Assembly: GCA_963693285.1 (NCBI GenBank)
Contig: OY848917.1
Coordinates: 8,432,192-8,496,191 of the forward strand
DNA from: Xestospongia muta
Taxonomy: Eukaryota > Porifera > Demospongiae > Haplosclerida > Petrosiidae
Direction: 5' to 3'
Length of the DNA: 64,000 nt
In this document: in pieces, positions 1 through 11,689 of the stretch
How the letters are laid out: the number at the start of each line of letters is the position of its first letter
How positions within the stretch are numbered: the stretch's first letter is position 1
Program-made: the position numbers and the translations under genes
The notes under the pieces: generated by a model
Told to the model about the DNA's origin: nothing
Databases searched by the model: none
Seen by the model: only the letters and a program-made list of their open reading frames with translations

Positions 1-204
1 TATCCAGACTTAATTGTTGTAAACTTCCTTGTGGCACAAGTAGGACACGTATTACACCATTCTCTTACATCATTCCAATGACCTGGCCAGTAAAATCTCT
101 CTTTTAAACAACTAAGAGTCTTTTCCTCTCCTAAATGTCCACTTAGTTCACCTCCATGTAATTCGTTCAATACTTCCTTCTGTAGCTTCTCAGGAACCAC
201 CAAC
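1..204 (-). pseudogene. Ty3/gypsy integrase zinc-binding (HHCC) domain, partial
   Basis: Read on the minus strand this stretch encodes the N-terminal zinc-binding domain of a retroelement integrase: a His-x6-His pair (LHGGELSGHLG), a FYWPG block and CPTC, with the His to Cys spacing of 29 residues usual for the family. It is the direct continuation of the reverse transcriptase/RNase H frame next to it but lies in another frame, so integrase is not fused to pol as it stands. The DDE core would lie beyond the window edge. The domain is recognised from family knowledge; the frame break is seen directly. It is part of the same dead element. Confidence 0.8.
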
Positions 205-1956
205 TGTAAATGGATAAAGTTCCATCTTGACTTTTGAATTTTCTAAATAGCAACTTTCCTTTAACACCAATTGGTCCCAAAGTTGAAGCAATCTACGACT
301 TTTTGGATTGTCATTTACCGACTGGTCGGGTGGTCTCTTTCCAATTTCTTTGGCTCTCAGTATTTCTCCCACCATTGGATCATCAAATTGCAATTTATAT
401 AACTCTGCAATAGTTCTGTCACCAACCAGCTGTACTGTCCCAATTGTTTGAATTGATTCAATTACTGAGTGATCATGGCTCTCTCGTCCACACTGTTGAC
501 AAGGCATTCTTGATAGTGCATCAGCATTACTATGTTTTTTTCCTCGTCTATGGATGACCTTGAAGTTATATTCTTGCAACCTCTCTAGCCAACGGGCTAG
601 TTGTCCTTTTGGTTCTCTGAAATTTGTCAACCAGGTAAGTGACCCATGATCAGTCCTTAATATAAACTCTTTACCTAGCAAATAAGGGCAGAAAAGATGA
701 ATGAAATGAACAACAGCTAACAATTCTCTCCTGGTTACACAGTACCGTTTCTCATGTTTGCCTAGTAATCGACTGGCATACGCAATAACTTTCTCACTTC
801 CGTCCTCTTGCATCTGCGATAGAACAACACCAATCCCGGTATTACTAGCATCAGTGTCTAGAACAAAAGTTCGGTTGAAGTTAGGAAATGCCAGTACAGG
901 GGATGAGGTCAGCTTTTCCTTTAGTTGTAAAAACGACTGTTCACATTCTCTTGTCCAATTGAAAGCAGCAGATCTCTCTGCTAACTTGTGCAACGGTTTG
1001 GCAATAGTTGCAAAATCTTTAATGAATCTTCGGTAATACCCAGCAAGACCTAAAAATTGTTGAACTTCCTTCTTAGAGGAAGGAGTTGGCCAATTTGTTA
1101 CTTTCTCTGTTTTTGATGGATCAGCAGCAATTCCATTTTTGGAGACTATGTGCCCAAGATACCGGACTTCTTGTTTGAAGAAGTCACATTTGGCTGGTTG
1201 TAGCTTCAATCCAGCTTTTCTTAACCTTTCTAGTACTGCTCGGGTTCGTTTCAGGTGCTCCTCAAAGTCTCGACCCAAAATAATGATGTCAGCCAGGTAG
1301 ACTAAGCAACTAGACCACTGTAAACCAGCCAGTACCAAATTCATCAGTCTCTGGAATGTAGCTGGAGCATTACACAACCCAAATGGCATCACTTTAAACT
1401 CAAAAAGTCTCTCGTGAGTGCAAAAAGCTGTCTTTTCTCGATCCTCTTTGTTCACTTCCACCTGCCAATATCCACTAATTAGATCCAATGTGCTAAACCA
1501 CTTTGATCCTGACAAGGTATCCAACGTATCATCAATGCGAGGTAATGGATAGGCATCTTTTCGAGTGACAGCATTGAGCTTCCTGTAGTCAACACACATT
1601 CGAATACTTCCATCTTTCTTTTGGACCAGAACAATTGGTGATGCCCATGGGCTATTTGATGGCTGTATGATGTCATCTTGAAGCATTCCTTGTAACAATT
1701 TTTGTACCTCCTCCCTTCTATATACTGGCATACGCCGTGGAGCTTGTCGGATTGGTGGAGCATTTCCAACAGATATGGAGTGTTTCAGTACTTTCGTTCT
1801 TCCAACATCTTGTTTAGACATAGCAAATACATCATTGTAGGCAATAAGTAGGAGATAAAAGGTCTTCTTTTGTTCTTCACTCAGATCCTCTCCACACCTT
1901 TCAACAATACCCCATAGCATTTGCTTTTTGTCTTCTTTGTCTTCTTTGTCTTTTTG
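190..1956 (-). pseudogene. Ty3/gypsy retrotransposon pol: reverse transcriptase + RNase H
   Basis: A 576-residue open frame (ATG at 1920, stop at 190-192) holds the reverse transcriptase and RNase H of a Ty3/gypsy LTR retrotransposon. The RT runs over residues 60-260 (FSTLDLISGYWQ, MPFGLCNAPATFQ, YLGHIVS) and RNase H over 350-470 (DTDAS at D357, E399, TDHGS at D424, NADALSR). In the YxDD box the first aspartate, residue 210, is alanine, so the polymerase is expected to be inactive. Two one-base frame changes follow, near 258-264 and 204-208, before the integrase domain. The frame opens at 1956 after a stop at 1957-1959 with a short Asp-Glu-Lys repeat; no gag, protease or LTR is visible upstream. 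This is an old, 5'-truncated copy. Confidence 0.93.
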
Positions 1957-1959
1957 TCA

Positions 1960-2304
1960 ATAAACAAAGGTAAGGTCTTAAGTCAACTGCATTACAGTTG
2001 CACTAACTTTCTTTCTTTGACTTCCTATTTTGTATTTTCCAACTAACATTATAATAGACTAAATTTTGCCAAAGATGTATTTATATTATATACACAGGAC
2101 ATGCTTGTACCAAAGATTACAATAAGCAGAAATGAGACTATGGTTCTAAAGTAATAACTTTGTTTTTACATCAGCCATTAATATTTAAAAAAGTATCATA
2201 ACATCAAAATAATAATTGATAGAATATTGTATTCACGGATTTTATAAAATAAACTTTACATATTATTGGGAAATAAAAACAAGATCATTAATATCATTGT
2301 AATA
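1960..2304. other. Spacer between gypsy relic and RhoGAP gene
   Basis: AT-rich sequence without an open frame. It should contain the 3' UTR and poly(A) region of the minus-strand RhoGAP gene. I see no LTR or other structure. Confidence 0.4.
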
Positions 2305-4305
2305 TCAATCAATACCAAACAAATCATCACAATTGTCAGTTAAGAATTTAACCAAAGCATTAGCATTACTTGGTGGTAAATTTGGAAAAAATGATGGTCC
2401 ATAAGAAGTGGCTAAAATACCACTTGTCATGTGGTTTTCTTCAGAATATTCAGTTATCTGTAAAAAGAAGACACATTAACATTAATAGATCATGTATAAA
2501 TGTACAGATAGAATGTAATTAAATAAACAAGAGTATTATTATCATTAGCTTTGAAGACAGTATTAATTACCAAAACATGAAAAATGGACTTCATAAATCT
2601 GCATTTCTTATATTATTATATGATTTGTTGTTACTGTTGAGAACATTTTACCCTTTTGAAAAGTTCAGACAACATCCTCAAAGAAGCAACAGAGATTTCA
2701 TTAAGACTCTGTAGTAATTCCTTGAAGGCATCTACCTGTAGGAATCATATATAGGATTAGTAGTTTCTATTGATGTATTTGATAATTAAGTAATTGTCCC
2801 ATGTCATATATTATACACTATGAAAATGGATTGATTGATTTAACCAATCTGTTGTCATTTTCATTACATATATGACATAATGAGATATTGAGATATTTAA
2901 TAAACACAACTCAGTTCAAGTCATTTGTTGATTGTCACAATTATCATTTTCTATATAACGTATTAGAAAATAGCCAACTTATTTCTGTATACATAATGTA
3001 GTCTATTGTCTTAAGTTTCTTATTACAATTAGTAATGTCTTGGCAACTGTAGTGGTAGTCTATTGTCTTCTTCTTATGTTTACACTGTAGTAACATGAAA
3101 GGATAGAACATCTGTTATCTATTTCTGTTTATACCGTTACTATCACTAATGTCTTGGTAACTGTACTATATTAGTAATTAAAACATAGTGGTGTTTACTA
3201 TATTACTCAGTGTCACATTATGTACTATTTGAAATAAATCTGTCAATGGATTGATTAAATTGTAGTGATAGTTATATTGAAGGATTAATAAAATATGTTG
3301 ATCATTTTATAATTACTTATTTTTGGAATGCTGTAAAAGACTATTCAATGAAATTATAGAAATTCTTTAAGTCATACAATGTATATCACATATATATTTA
3401 CTATGCTACAATATATTTATTTTAACATTTAAACATACTATAAATCTTCTAAGATAAATCCTACATTTTTTGTCTTTACTGCAGTAACAACTTGATTCAA
3501 TGTTTGTCTTGATGGGATGAGAGATGTGGGTTTTTCCCCGAAATGCACTTTTAATAGACCAGTGACAATGTTTGGATCTTGTATTTCAGTTAAATCTACT
3601 TCCTCACCTAAAATAATGGATGATATTGTAATCAAAGATATAATTATGTAGTGTCATGTTCCTGATTGACAATATAATTGTATGATACACCTCTATTATT
3701 TTATTATTATACAAAACAAATATTACAATAAACATACGAATGTTAATGACAGTTTCTTTTAAGATGAGACTTTAAATGTAAATTTACATGTGCTTTTAAT
3801 TAAGGCCAAAGAAAAAGGCTTTGTAAAACAAGAAAATATTCTATGAGGTAGTCACATCATACGTTTGATGATAGTGATATCACTAGGGATACGAAATAGT
3901 TCAGGTTCTTTAAGGACTTCTTTATTTAAATAGCTAACACATTGTAACAACAATGGATCAACAACACCAGTAGGAAGTTTATCTATAAACAAAATCAACA
4001 TACAAATGTATTAAAGTAATATGAACATGAAAACGGTATCTTTTAAGATGTAAAAAAAGACAGTTTACATGTATTTAGAATAATCAAGAAATAATTTCCT
4101 CTCACTATTTTGTACATATATGGTGATACATGTGGACCCTCAGATAATACTAGCTATACCATAAGCTTTAACTATATTATACAATTATACAAGTTGTCAA
4201 TGTAAACAAAACCTGTGACTTATAATACAACATCAGTGTATATGACTTACCAGGATATCTATCTTGATCATACTCAGGAATAACTGGAGCTGTATTTGTT
4301 GATGT
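2305..4305 (-). pseudogene. RhoGAP-domain gene, five 3' exons, 5' end lost
   Basis: Five minus-strand exons with GT-AG borders and compatible phases join into one RhoGAP domain: 4251-4305 (PEYDQDRYP), 3863-3982 (LPTGVVDPLLLQC...ELFRIPSD), 3480-3607 (DLTEIQDPNIVTGLLK), 2652-2735 (LLQSLNEISVASLRML), 2305-2457 (NHMTSGILATSYGP, stop at 2305-2307). RhoGAP domains accelerate GTP hydrolysis by Rho GTPases in the cytosol or at membranes. The arginine finger seems kept (LFRIPSD), but the usual Arg of the LLR-x-LP motif is replaced and the conserved Asn of the NLA motif is Ile, so activity is doubtful. Upstream, the 5'-most visible exon runs straight into a collagen fragment at about 4305, with no start codon or further exon seen. 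It could be a truncated duplicate, or the 3' half of a gene whose 5' half lies elsewhere. Confidence 0.75.
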
Positions 4306-4504
4306 GTTACCTCATGGCTGAGAGATTTACCCACAAACATAATGCAGTCTATGAATGTATTGATAAAGATCCTGAATCTATTCCTAGAACTGTTGCTAAC
4401 ATTAATGGTGCTTTATTCTATAGTGTTCAAGCTCAAAATAATGGTCTCCTCTACCCTCTATATGATAGTGAGAAAGAGTTAGCCTGTGTGGTGTGTACCA
4501 AGTG
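4306..4504 (+). pseudogene. Short-chain collagen, C-terminal fragment (copy A)
   Basis: Only the last 65 or so residues of the collagen C-terminal domain are present, from the LMAERF block through YECIDKD to the terminal CVVCTK and stop. The first half of the domain, the Gly-X-Y stretch and the signal peptide are missing. One Cys of the family (AQCNGLLC) is lost, reading AQNNGLLY. The fragment abuts a RhoGAP exon, so it is a duplicated 3' end without a promoter. Confidence 0.85.
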
Positions 4505-5681
4505 AACAAAACTATTATTCAAATAAACTTGTGACATTGATTTGGTTCTAAATGATTTTTGTACTTTGTATTTTGTGATACAATATTTTGAAAATAGAAA
4601 TTTAAATTTACTTGTTAAAGCTGTCAGATATAACACATTTTAATGTACTCTAGAACACAATTAGCATCAAATATATAAAATGATCTAGTATAACTCTCTC
4701 AAAGACTACTAAACAACAATGTGGTAGTTGATAACACATTTTCTGATAGTTTTACAAATAATGGTATGTATACTTAATCAATCCTTCATTAATGTCACGA
4801 AAGTACATTATACATATTAGGGACTATGTAGATGGAACGGCCCTAATTATTTGGAGTGGGTGTGGCTATCTACATGATCCCAAAGATGTTAGGACTAACC
4901 TTAAGAGTTTAGGGAACAATTTCTAATGTTTTTGACATGAACTGATCCCTGAACCCTAAATTTAAACCCTGATCTCTTAAGTGTAGGCCTAGCATGGCCA
5001 TTTCAACTTCAAATAATATAATCGGCCTTAACTTCTTAAATGTAGGCCTAGCATCATCGAGATCATGTAGATGGGCATACTACTTCAAATAATTGAGGTG
5101 TCATTCATCTACAAAATCCCATATTACTTTGCTTAAGCACAATTGATTTTAAATCAAACATAAATTATGTTCATTGACACTCTGTCTACCATATATGACT
5201 TCATCTAATAACAAGTAACAACAACAAGTATGTATACCAAATAGTTTTAAAAGGACAGAGCTGGCAATTAATCATAATGGGTGTGGCATTGACTACTGAC
5301 ATGTCATGCAAGTGACAGACAATGTTTTAAGCTCTTTATTTTACTGATATAGGTAACAGACAGACAAACAGACACACAAAACAAGTACTGTAACCAGTAC
5401 CTATGCAGAGAGTGGAGAGGGTAATAATATATTATTTGTTGTTATATACTTTGATGAAGTCCATGAGCAATAAATTGGTACCATAATCATCTATTATTAT
5501 ATGCTATAAGATATTTTTATCAGAAAACATTTCACATAAGTAATAATTACAATTCTTAAAGATTGACTTTATAATACTCAGTTTAACTATAAACATTAGT
5601 TTAACTTTAATAGTATTTTCTATATATTCCATTAAACTAGTAACATAATATATTACACTGCAATAATACCTTTGATATAGG
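4505..5681. other. Intergenic sequence
   Basis: AT-rich. A near-duplicate phrase about a lost gene boundary is absent; instead 4980-5050 holds two similar 30-40 bp phrases (cttaagtgtaggcctagca and cttaaatgtaggcctagca), a small local repeat. No supported gene. Confidence 0.3.
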
Positions 5682-5760
5682 CTAGAATTCTTCAGACATG
5701 TGACATATTGGATGTTTAAAATCAACAGGCATCTGTCCTAAATGTTGAAACTTATTATCC
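5682..5760 (-). CDS. Possible terminal exon, unrecognised
   Basis: A minus-strand stretch follows a good acceptor (tttcttttcag) and reads 25 residues (FQHLGQMPVDFKHPICHMS) to a TAG at 5682-5684. Its flank near 5760-5890 is similar to 28640-28740, so it belongs to the repeated minus-strand unit. It may be a terminal exon of one copy of the unknown partner gene. The evidence is splice-site shape and openness only. Confidence 0.3.
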
Positions 5761-6382
5761 CTGAAAAGAAAGGAAATAGTTGTGATATATAGAAAATATG
5801 TAACTAAACTAAAGACAAATAAGTGTTATTAACAAGATATAAAATCAATTACAAGATATAACATCAATTACCTAGTAGTGTAATTGTTGACATACTTCGA
5901 TAAAAAGGTTACAAGGTTGTCTTAAAAGTATCACATTTATACATACATATATATTATATAACATAAGGCTTAAGGTGTAGCTTAAAATTTAAAGACAAGT
6001 TCATTATTGTCTTAAAATAGGAACTACAGCTACAGGATGTGAGTTAGAACAATGAAACTAAAACTTTAATTTCAATAGTTTTCTAGAGACATATAAACTC
6101 CAATGGTAGCACATAAAATGCTGTATTACAACATTGTAATTTTTATAGATTGATATAGACACTCACAAAAATTCAGTAGAAATACTTTTTATTGACAATA
6201 GTTATAAAAATAATAAAGATTGATAAGACAAAGTTGAATATTATCTATTAGTTTTAATGACAAAGACAACATGTCCTTTGGGTTAGGTCTTTCTGACCAA
6301 GTAATCTAACCACTGTACTGATAACTACTACATCTGTGAGAAAGGGAAGGTCTAATCTACTCCTCTGTCTCTTATGAATAGA

Positions 6383-7191
6383 ACAATGTAGTACAGCTGC
6401 TATACAAGGTAATCATATCATATTAAAAGCATTCAATTTCAATTAATTTATTATAGAACGAGTTCAGATAAGAGATGTATCTCTCCTACACCAAATGTCA
6501 CTACCAACACACCTTATATTCAAATACTACAAGAAGTGATGGTCATGATGGCATACAAGGTCCTCCTGGACTAGCTGGTAGTGAAGATGGGACTAAAGGG
6601 AACAAAGGAGAACCTGGACCACAAGGACCTCCAGGACCAAGAAATGGAGGTGTGGTCTTTACTAGATGGGGACGTACCACCTGTCCTACAACCAATGACA
6701 CAAAATTACTCTACAAAGGGAAAGCTGCTGGGAGTTCATGGGACCAAATTGGAGGAGGAGCTAACTACATTTGTCTACCTGATGAACCTGAGTTTCTATC
6801 CTATACACCTGGCATATCTGATGCTCAGTCCTACATATATGGATCAGAGTACAAAACTTACTATGGTCCCTTTGCTCCACTTAATGATCATAATGTCCCC
6901 TGTGTTATATGTTATATTTCGACTAGAGTATTGTATCTAATGATACCAGCAAAGATTACATGTCCCAAAACATGGACCACAGAATATCAAGGTTACCTCA
7001 TGACTGAGAGATTCAGCCACAAATGTAATGTAGTCTATGAGTGCATTGATAAAGATGCTGAATCTATTCCTGAAAGTATTGCTCATACTAATTGTGCTTT
7101 GATCTACCATTTTCAAGCTCAATGTACTGGTCTCCTCTGTCCTCCATATGACAAAGAGAAAGAACTAGCCTGTGTGGTATGTACCAAGTGA
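6383..7191 (+). pseudogene. Short-chain collagen, 5'-deleted copy B
   Basis: The C-terminal domain is complete and open (GGVVFTRWGRTTCP to CVVCTK, stop at 7189-7191). The 5' side is damaged. The promoter, TATA box and start of the signal peptide are deleted: the similarity resumes at gaacaatgta, with an in-frame TAG, next to minus-strand exon sequence. The intron near 6410-6457 is recognisable. A one-base deletion at about 6533 puts the region before the triplets out of frame. The Gly-X-Y stretch is shortened, with one extra residue breaking the register (GSED). An AATAAA overlaps the stop region. Probably not expressed as a secreted collagen. Confidence 0.85.
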
Positions 7192-8184
7192 ATAAAACTA
7201 TTTTCTAAATTGTTTGACTATGATTTTAATTTGAGCAATTAATATTTAATGATATATTCTTTGAAATACAAATTTACATTTGTTATAGAGGCTGTCATGT
7301 TAAGTACATAATGGACAGTCTAAGAAATGAAAATCACACTTGTCATTAAATCTAGCCTATCATTGTGTGAGGCAAACACTACATATTATATATATGATTC
7401 CTAGTAAAAGTATTGAACATATATTTAGCAACTTTGTTCAAACTTTCAAACCTATACTTGTTATTAAAACTGTAAAAATGTACTTTAGAGCAATACTTTA
7501 AGACAGCTCAGCCAACAGACTATCTTTTTGAGTATTAATATCATAAATTATTTAATAGTCTCTAGTCTTTATACCCAGACTCACATGCTTACCCACTTAA
7601 TTATGTGAGAAAGGGCTTTCCTTGCATTAAATCAGAGAATGTCTGAGTAAAAAATATAGCTTCTCAATTTTTATCTTGTTAATACTTAAATAAGTCAACC
7701 ACATCTCAAGGATAAAGTAAACTTTAGCATATGCAACATAATTTATGTATACCTAGCTTCTAACTTAGCCCTTGAAGTTATTCAACTTCACATTGTTCTA
7801 GATGTCTTATACATATCTTTTAGTTGTTTTAAAAATATCTGCTTTTTTCTTTCTTCAAGTTTACTTCATTGCTAACATCAAGTAAATATTCTTGTTGTAA
7901 ACATAACTGATCATGTTTTTGAATACCTGTGGTTCTAGGCTCCAGTAAAGAAATTATTGCATTCCTAAGTGTGACCAAACCACACACATATATATAAAAA
8001 CTAGGGGAGATTTTGTTGTTCAGTATATTCCTCTTGTGCTAAAGTACTTGGCAATAAGTCAGGTTTTAAAATGAAAATAGTGTCATGTTTCCAATGTCAA
8101 ATGAAAACAGTGGTGGTTAGCTCTTACAGTATTGTTAATTAAGTTTGCTGTGCATGGGCGCAAAGTGAGGTTACTGTAGTCTGT

Positions 8185-8239
<55 letters not shown>

Positions 8240-8415
8240 TGCACTGCCTGTTACCAGGGATTAGTTTTGAACCACTAGAGACACATAAAAACAGTGGTAG
8301 TTAACTCTAACAGTAGTGTTAATATTACTGTAGTCATTATAATTATATTATCAATGTAATATATCCTTTTACTAATAGTTAACTAGTATGTACTTACAAT
8401 AATAAAATCTTTCAT
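7192..8415. other. Intergenic sequence between copy B and the partner gene
   Basis: Contains the collagen 3' flank, also found after the other copies (tttgactatgattttaatttgag), then AT-rich sequence and a GT microsatellite. I see no gene. The phrase near 8070-8110 resembles 30560-30600, marking another duplicated block. Confidence 0.4.
8187..8238. repeat. (GT)n microsatellite
   Basis: About 26 uninterrupted GT dinucleotides. Confidence 0.97.
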
Positions 8416-10090
8416 TCAATCTTTTTGTTCTTGTTCTTCATATAATGAAAACACAGCTCGAGCAATAATAAGACAATGGACATTATTTTCATGACCTACA
8501 TTATGTAAAATACTGGCTCTTATTAAATTGACAGGAACAATAACATTATTATCCATACACTAGTACATGGACTATATAGTATTGATAGGATAGAGAATGT
8601 ACCTTTAAAATTGGTAGAAATTGTAATCCTCCTTTCAAAGCTAATTCAGGTAAGTACACACTCACAAATATTAGAAAGAGAACTCACATTTGTTTGTCAT
8701 CTATAGAGGTCAATTAGTACTGTCTACTTCTTCTCTCTCTATCTTACTACAATGAACTTTTATAATTTTAAACAGAAGTGGATCAACATCACACAGTCAC
8801 ACTCAATACCAGTAGTAGTGGTCATAGGACCAACAACCTATACATGTACATGTAATATATGTTATTGAACATGTAATATACCCTGGAGTCCTTATCACTG
8901 AGATTAGACTTAAAGTCTAATGTAGAGGAAATCATGAATGGTAACTTCCTCTCGAGGTCTACTTTCAATGCTTGAAGAGATAAGTTTCTAAATGCTAGTA
9001 GAATACCAATAATGACAGTATGATGTATTAAGTGATAATTAATTACCTATACATGAACAGACTATATTGTTACATGTACCACATGTTGTGTTGGTGTGTC
9101 TGTTAGGAATTACTCTTGTTGGAACAAGTCTATCTACTAGGACAGTTCTAATATTAGGACACTTTATTACATCACTGCCCTAGCATGACCTGTTAATTAG
9201 TTCATATTGTGAGTGTACTGACCTTGAACATCTAAATATTATTCAGGTTTACATAGTACAATACAATGATAGTAATAACATTTCTAATAATAACAACAAA
9301 CAACAAGTAACACTAAACATTATACGATATATGACTTACCTTATAAAGAGATCCTCTGATGAGAGAGAAGATATTTTTTTGGAGTAAAGGTATGATCTCA
9401 ATCAGATATCTAAGAAAGGTAGTCACTGCATGACACAAGTTAACTATTGTTGTAAAAGCAGCTTCAGAACTAAACAACATATCAAGTGAATGTACATGTA
9501 CACAAAACAGCAGAAGATAACTTGTTCTTTCTTCATGATCTACAACTCTCCTGTCCAGGATGAACCTCTTTTGAAGATACTTCACTCGTTGTCTTATTGG
9601 ATGCTGAACCCTATAATGGCCCACTCCTTGAGATACATGTAACTATAATAAATAATTACATAGGACAGTATAAACTGGTATTAATATAATACTACATATA
9701 TAGATATTAATCTGTTCAGTATTAGACACTACAATATAACAATTTATTACTAACCACTTCATCTCTTTTGCCATGATCAACACACAACTGTCTCATAACA
9801 GTCATTACTTCCTTAGCAATTTCTTCCAGAAATCCATTAATAGAATTCATACATTTTTCACTAATTTGAGGTCACTATCAAATATGTAAAAAGAACTAGT
9901 CAACAACATATATTATTGAATTGAACTACATATTTACTAGTTAATATAGTGAGTGATATTACTCTTTAGGTGGTAGTGTCAATTGAGAAACTTAGAACTC
10001 ACCATTGAAAATGATATCAGATATTGCTGCTGTTGTTTTGGATACTTGAGACAATGTCCAAATATTTGCTCCAGTTGACAACATAAGAAA
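8416..10090 (-). pseudogene. Partner gene of the collagens, unrecognised helical protein (copy II, 3' exons)
   Basis: Minus-strand exons with fitting GT-AG sites. 10003-10090 (QLEQIFGHCLKYPKQQQQ); 9755-9874, 40 codons (FLEEIAKEVMTVMRQLCVDH); 9340-9642, 101 codons in one open frame (ERTSYLLLFCVHVHSLDMLF); 8603-8640 (LKGGLQFLPILK); terminal exon 8416-8559 (LIRASILHNVGHENNVHCLI, stop 8416-8418). Most phases are 0. The product would be soluble and rich in amphipathic helices, loosely like an ARM/HEAT-type repeat protein, but I do not recognise the family. The first codon of exon 9755-9874 is TGA where the related copy near 16810 has TGG, so this copy may be broken. Other copies occur beside each collagen. 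Confidence 0.5.
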
Positions 10091-10580
10091 CTCCAAATAA
10101 ATAAAACACAATAGATATTTTATAAGTAATTCTTAATGTACACATTTTAGTAAATATTAATGTATATGTACATGTATATGTGATGAACATATACTTACCA
10201 CATAAATGAGAGATCAGATGAACTATGGTAAATGTCCTATAAAGTGATCTATGATATGATATTGTGTTTCCACAAAGTTATCAATGTATGAAGTATGGAC
10301 AGATACCATATTCATAGTCCAGGCTACTGACGATTAACTTGTTTCCATAACCTACACAACATCATATAATAGATCACTTTATAGGACATGTATTGTAGTT
10401 CATCTGACCTCTCATTTATGTGGTAAGTATATATTCATCACATATACATGTATATATACATTAATATTTACTAAAGTATTTACATTAAAAATATCTATTG
10501 AATTTTATTCTTTTACTTGTAGTTTCTTCCTTTGTCAACTAGAAACATTTGGAAATTAGAAATTTGGACATTGTCTAAAA
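10050..10580. repeat. Imperfect inverted repeat containing a partner-gene exon
   Basis: The segment 10136-10251 recurs as its reverse complement at about 10366-10482, with more than 90% identity by eye over about 115 bp. The similarity continues outward through the QLE exon (10020-10090 against 10500-10580). The spacer is about 115 bp. The right arm resembles the copy near 17000-17160 more than its own left arm, so it is an inverted insertion of another unit rather than a simple local event. Confidence 0.8.
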
Positions 10581-10729
10581 TATTTTCATTAACAAAAATA
10601 TCATATTCATAGTCCATGTTTTGATCTGTTGTATAATTTGTATATCAAATAAAATACTGACCTTGACTAGAATTAATACTATAGTACCAGTGATTTGAAT
10701 GGAGAACAACAATGTTTTATTATCCCAAT

Positions 10730-11170
10730 TTCTATGTTATAAGGGTGTGGTTTTGTATACTGTTTGAATATTATTCCAAAAAATTATGAATTCAAAAAAT
10801 GACTAAATACACACACAAACTAATTACACAGTTCATATACATATTATAGTATTCTACAGTAATAATCTATAATATTAACTAGTTAAAATACTACACACTA
10901 ACTTATCACTAAAACTATAACAAGATTTAGTTAATGATTCTACTGAATTAAACTGATGTCTTCATATCAACTTCTTTGTCCTTTTTCTTAGATATCTATT
11001 AAAGATACAAACAATACACATATTAAATATGTTATAAATTATATAATAATATACTATAATACTCAATGTCATTGGATGATATTATTACTACTTAAATTTG
11101 TAGTTAAAATAATTGTCAATGACAACTTTATCTTCAATGAGTATCATAAATGACAATGGAATTATTAATT
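10730..11170. repeat. Dispersed 430-bp block, copy 1 of 3
   Basis: Non-coding block with near-identical copies at 24110-24600 and 29130-29520 (shared phrase: actaattacacagttcata). It moves with the collagen/partner array. The third copy is cut by a collagen fragment. Confidence 0.85.
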
Positions 11171-11689
11171 ATAAGGTTGTCTTTGAAAGGACAAAATGTC
11201 AAAATGTAAATTTAAAATGTTTTAGTTAGATAGTAATTCTTCTAGCTAGTTTTAACTATAACAGTCATACTATGATTATAATATGTAATGATAAAGTACT
11301 TATTATTTTATATTATGTCTAAAACATATATACTTACAACAGGTCTCCTGTATACTGAGTCTCTAAGTAGAAAATACATGACTACAAAAAATCATGTGTC
11401 AGAAAAGGAGACTCTGCTACAAACTAAATCAAAGAACAATGTTACCATAGCAACATACACTAATCTATTATGCTTTACTAAATCCAGTAGAACATAATGT
11501 GGTTTATCTAACTTTGTGGACATCTTTCAAATGATCAATGTCTTTGACAAGTGTAATAATAAAAGATGAAGTAAACTAGGAGTACAACGAGTACATCCCT
11601 ATATTTAAATCATTACTATTATATTTTAAATGTACTATATCATGTTACTAATAGGTAACCAGTATGTACTTACAATAATGAAATGTTTC

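Noticed and set aside
758..1036. Plus-strand 92-codon frame in the gypsy region
   Set aside because: Shadow of the RNase H frame on the opposite strand.
6475..6540. MYLSYTKCHYQHTLYS as the N-terminus of collagen copy B
   Set aside because: This is the out-of-frame reading of the normal linker before the triplets; the true start was deleted and a base is missing at about 6533.
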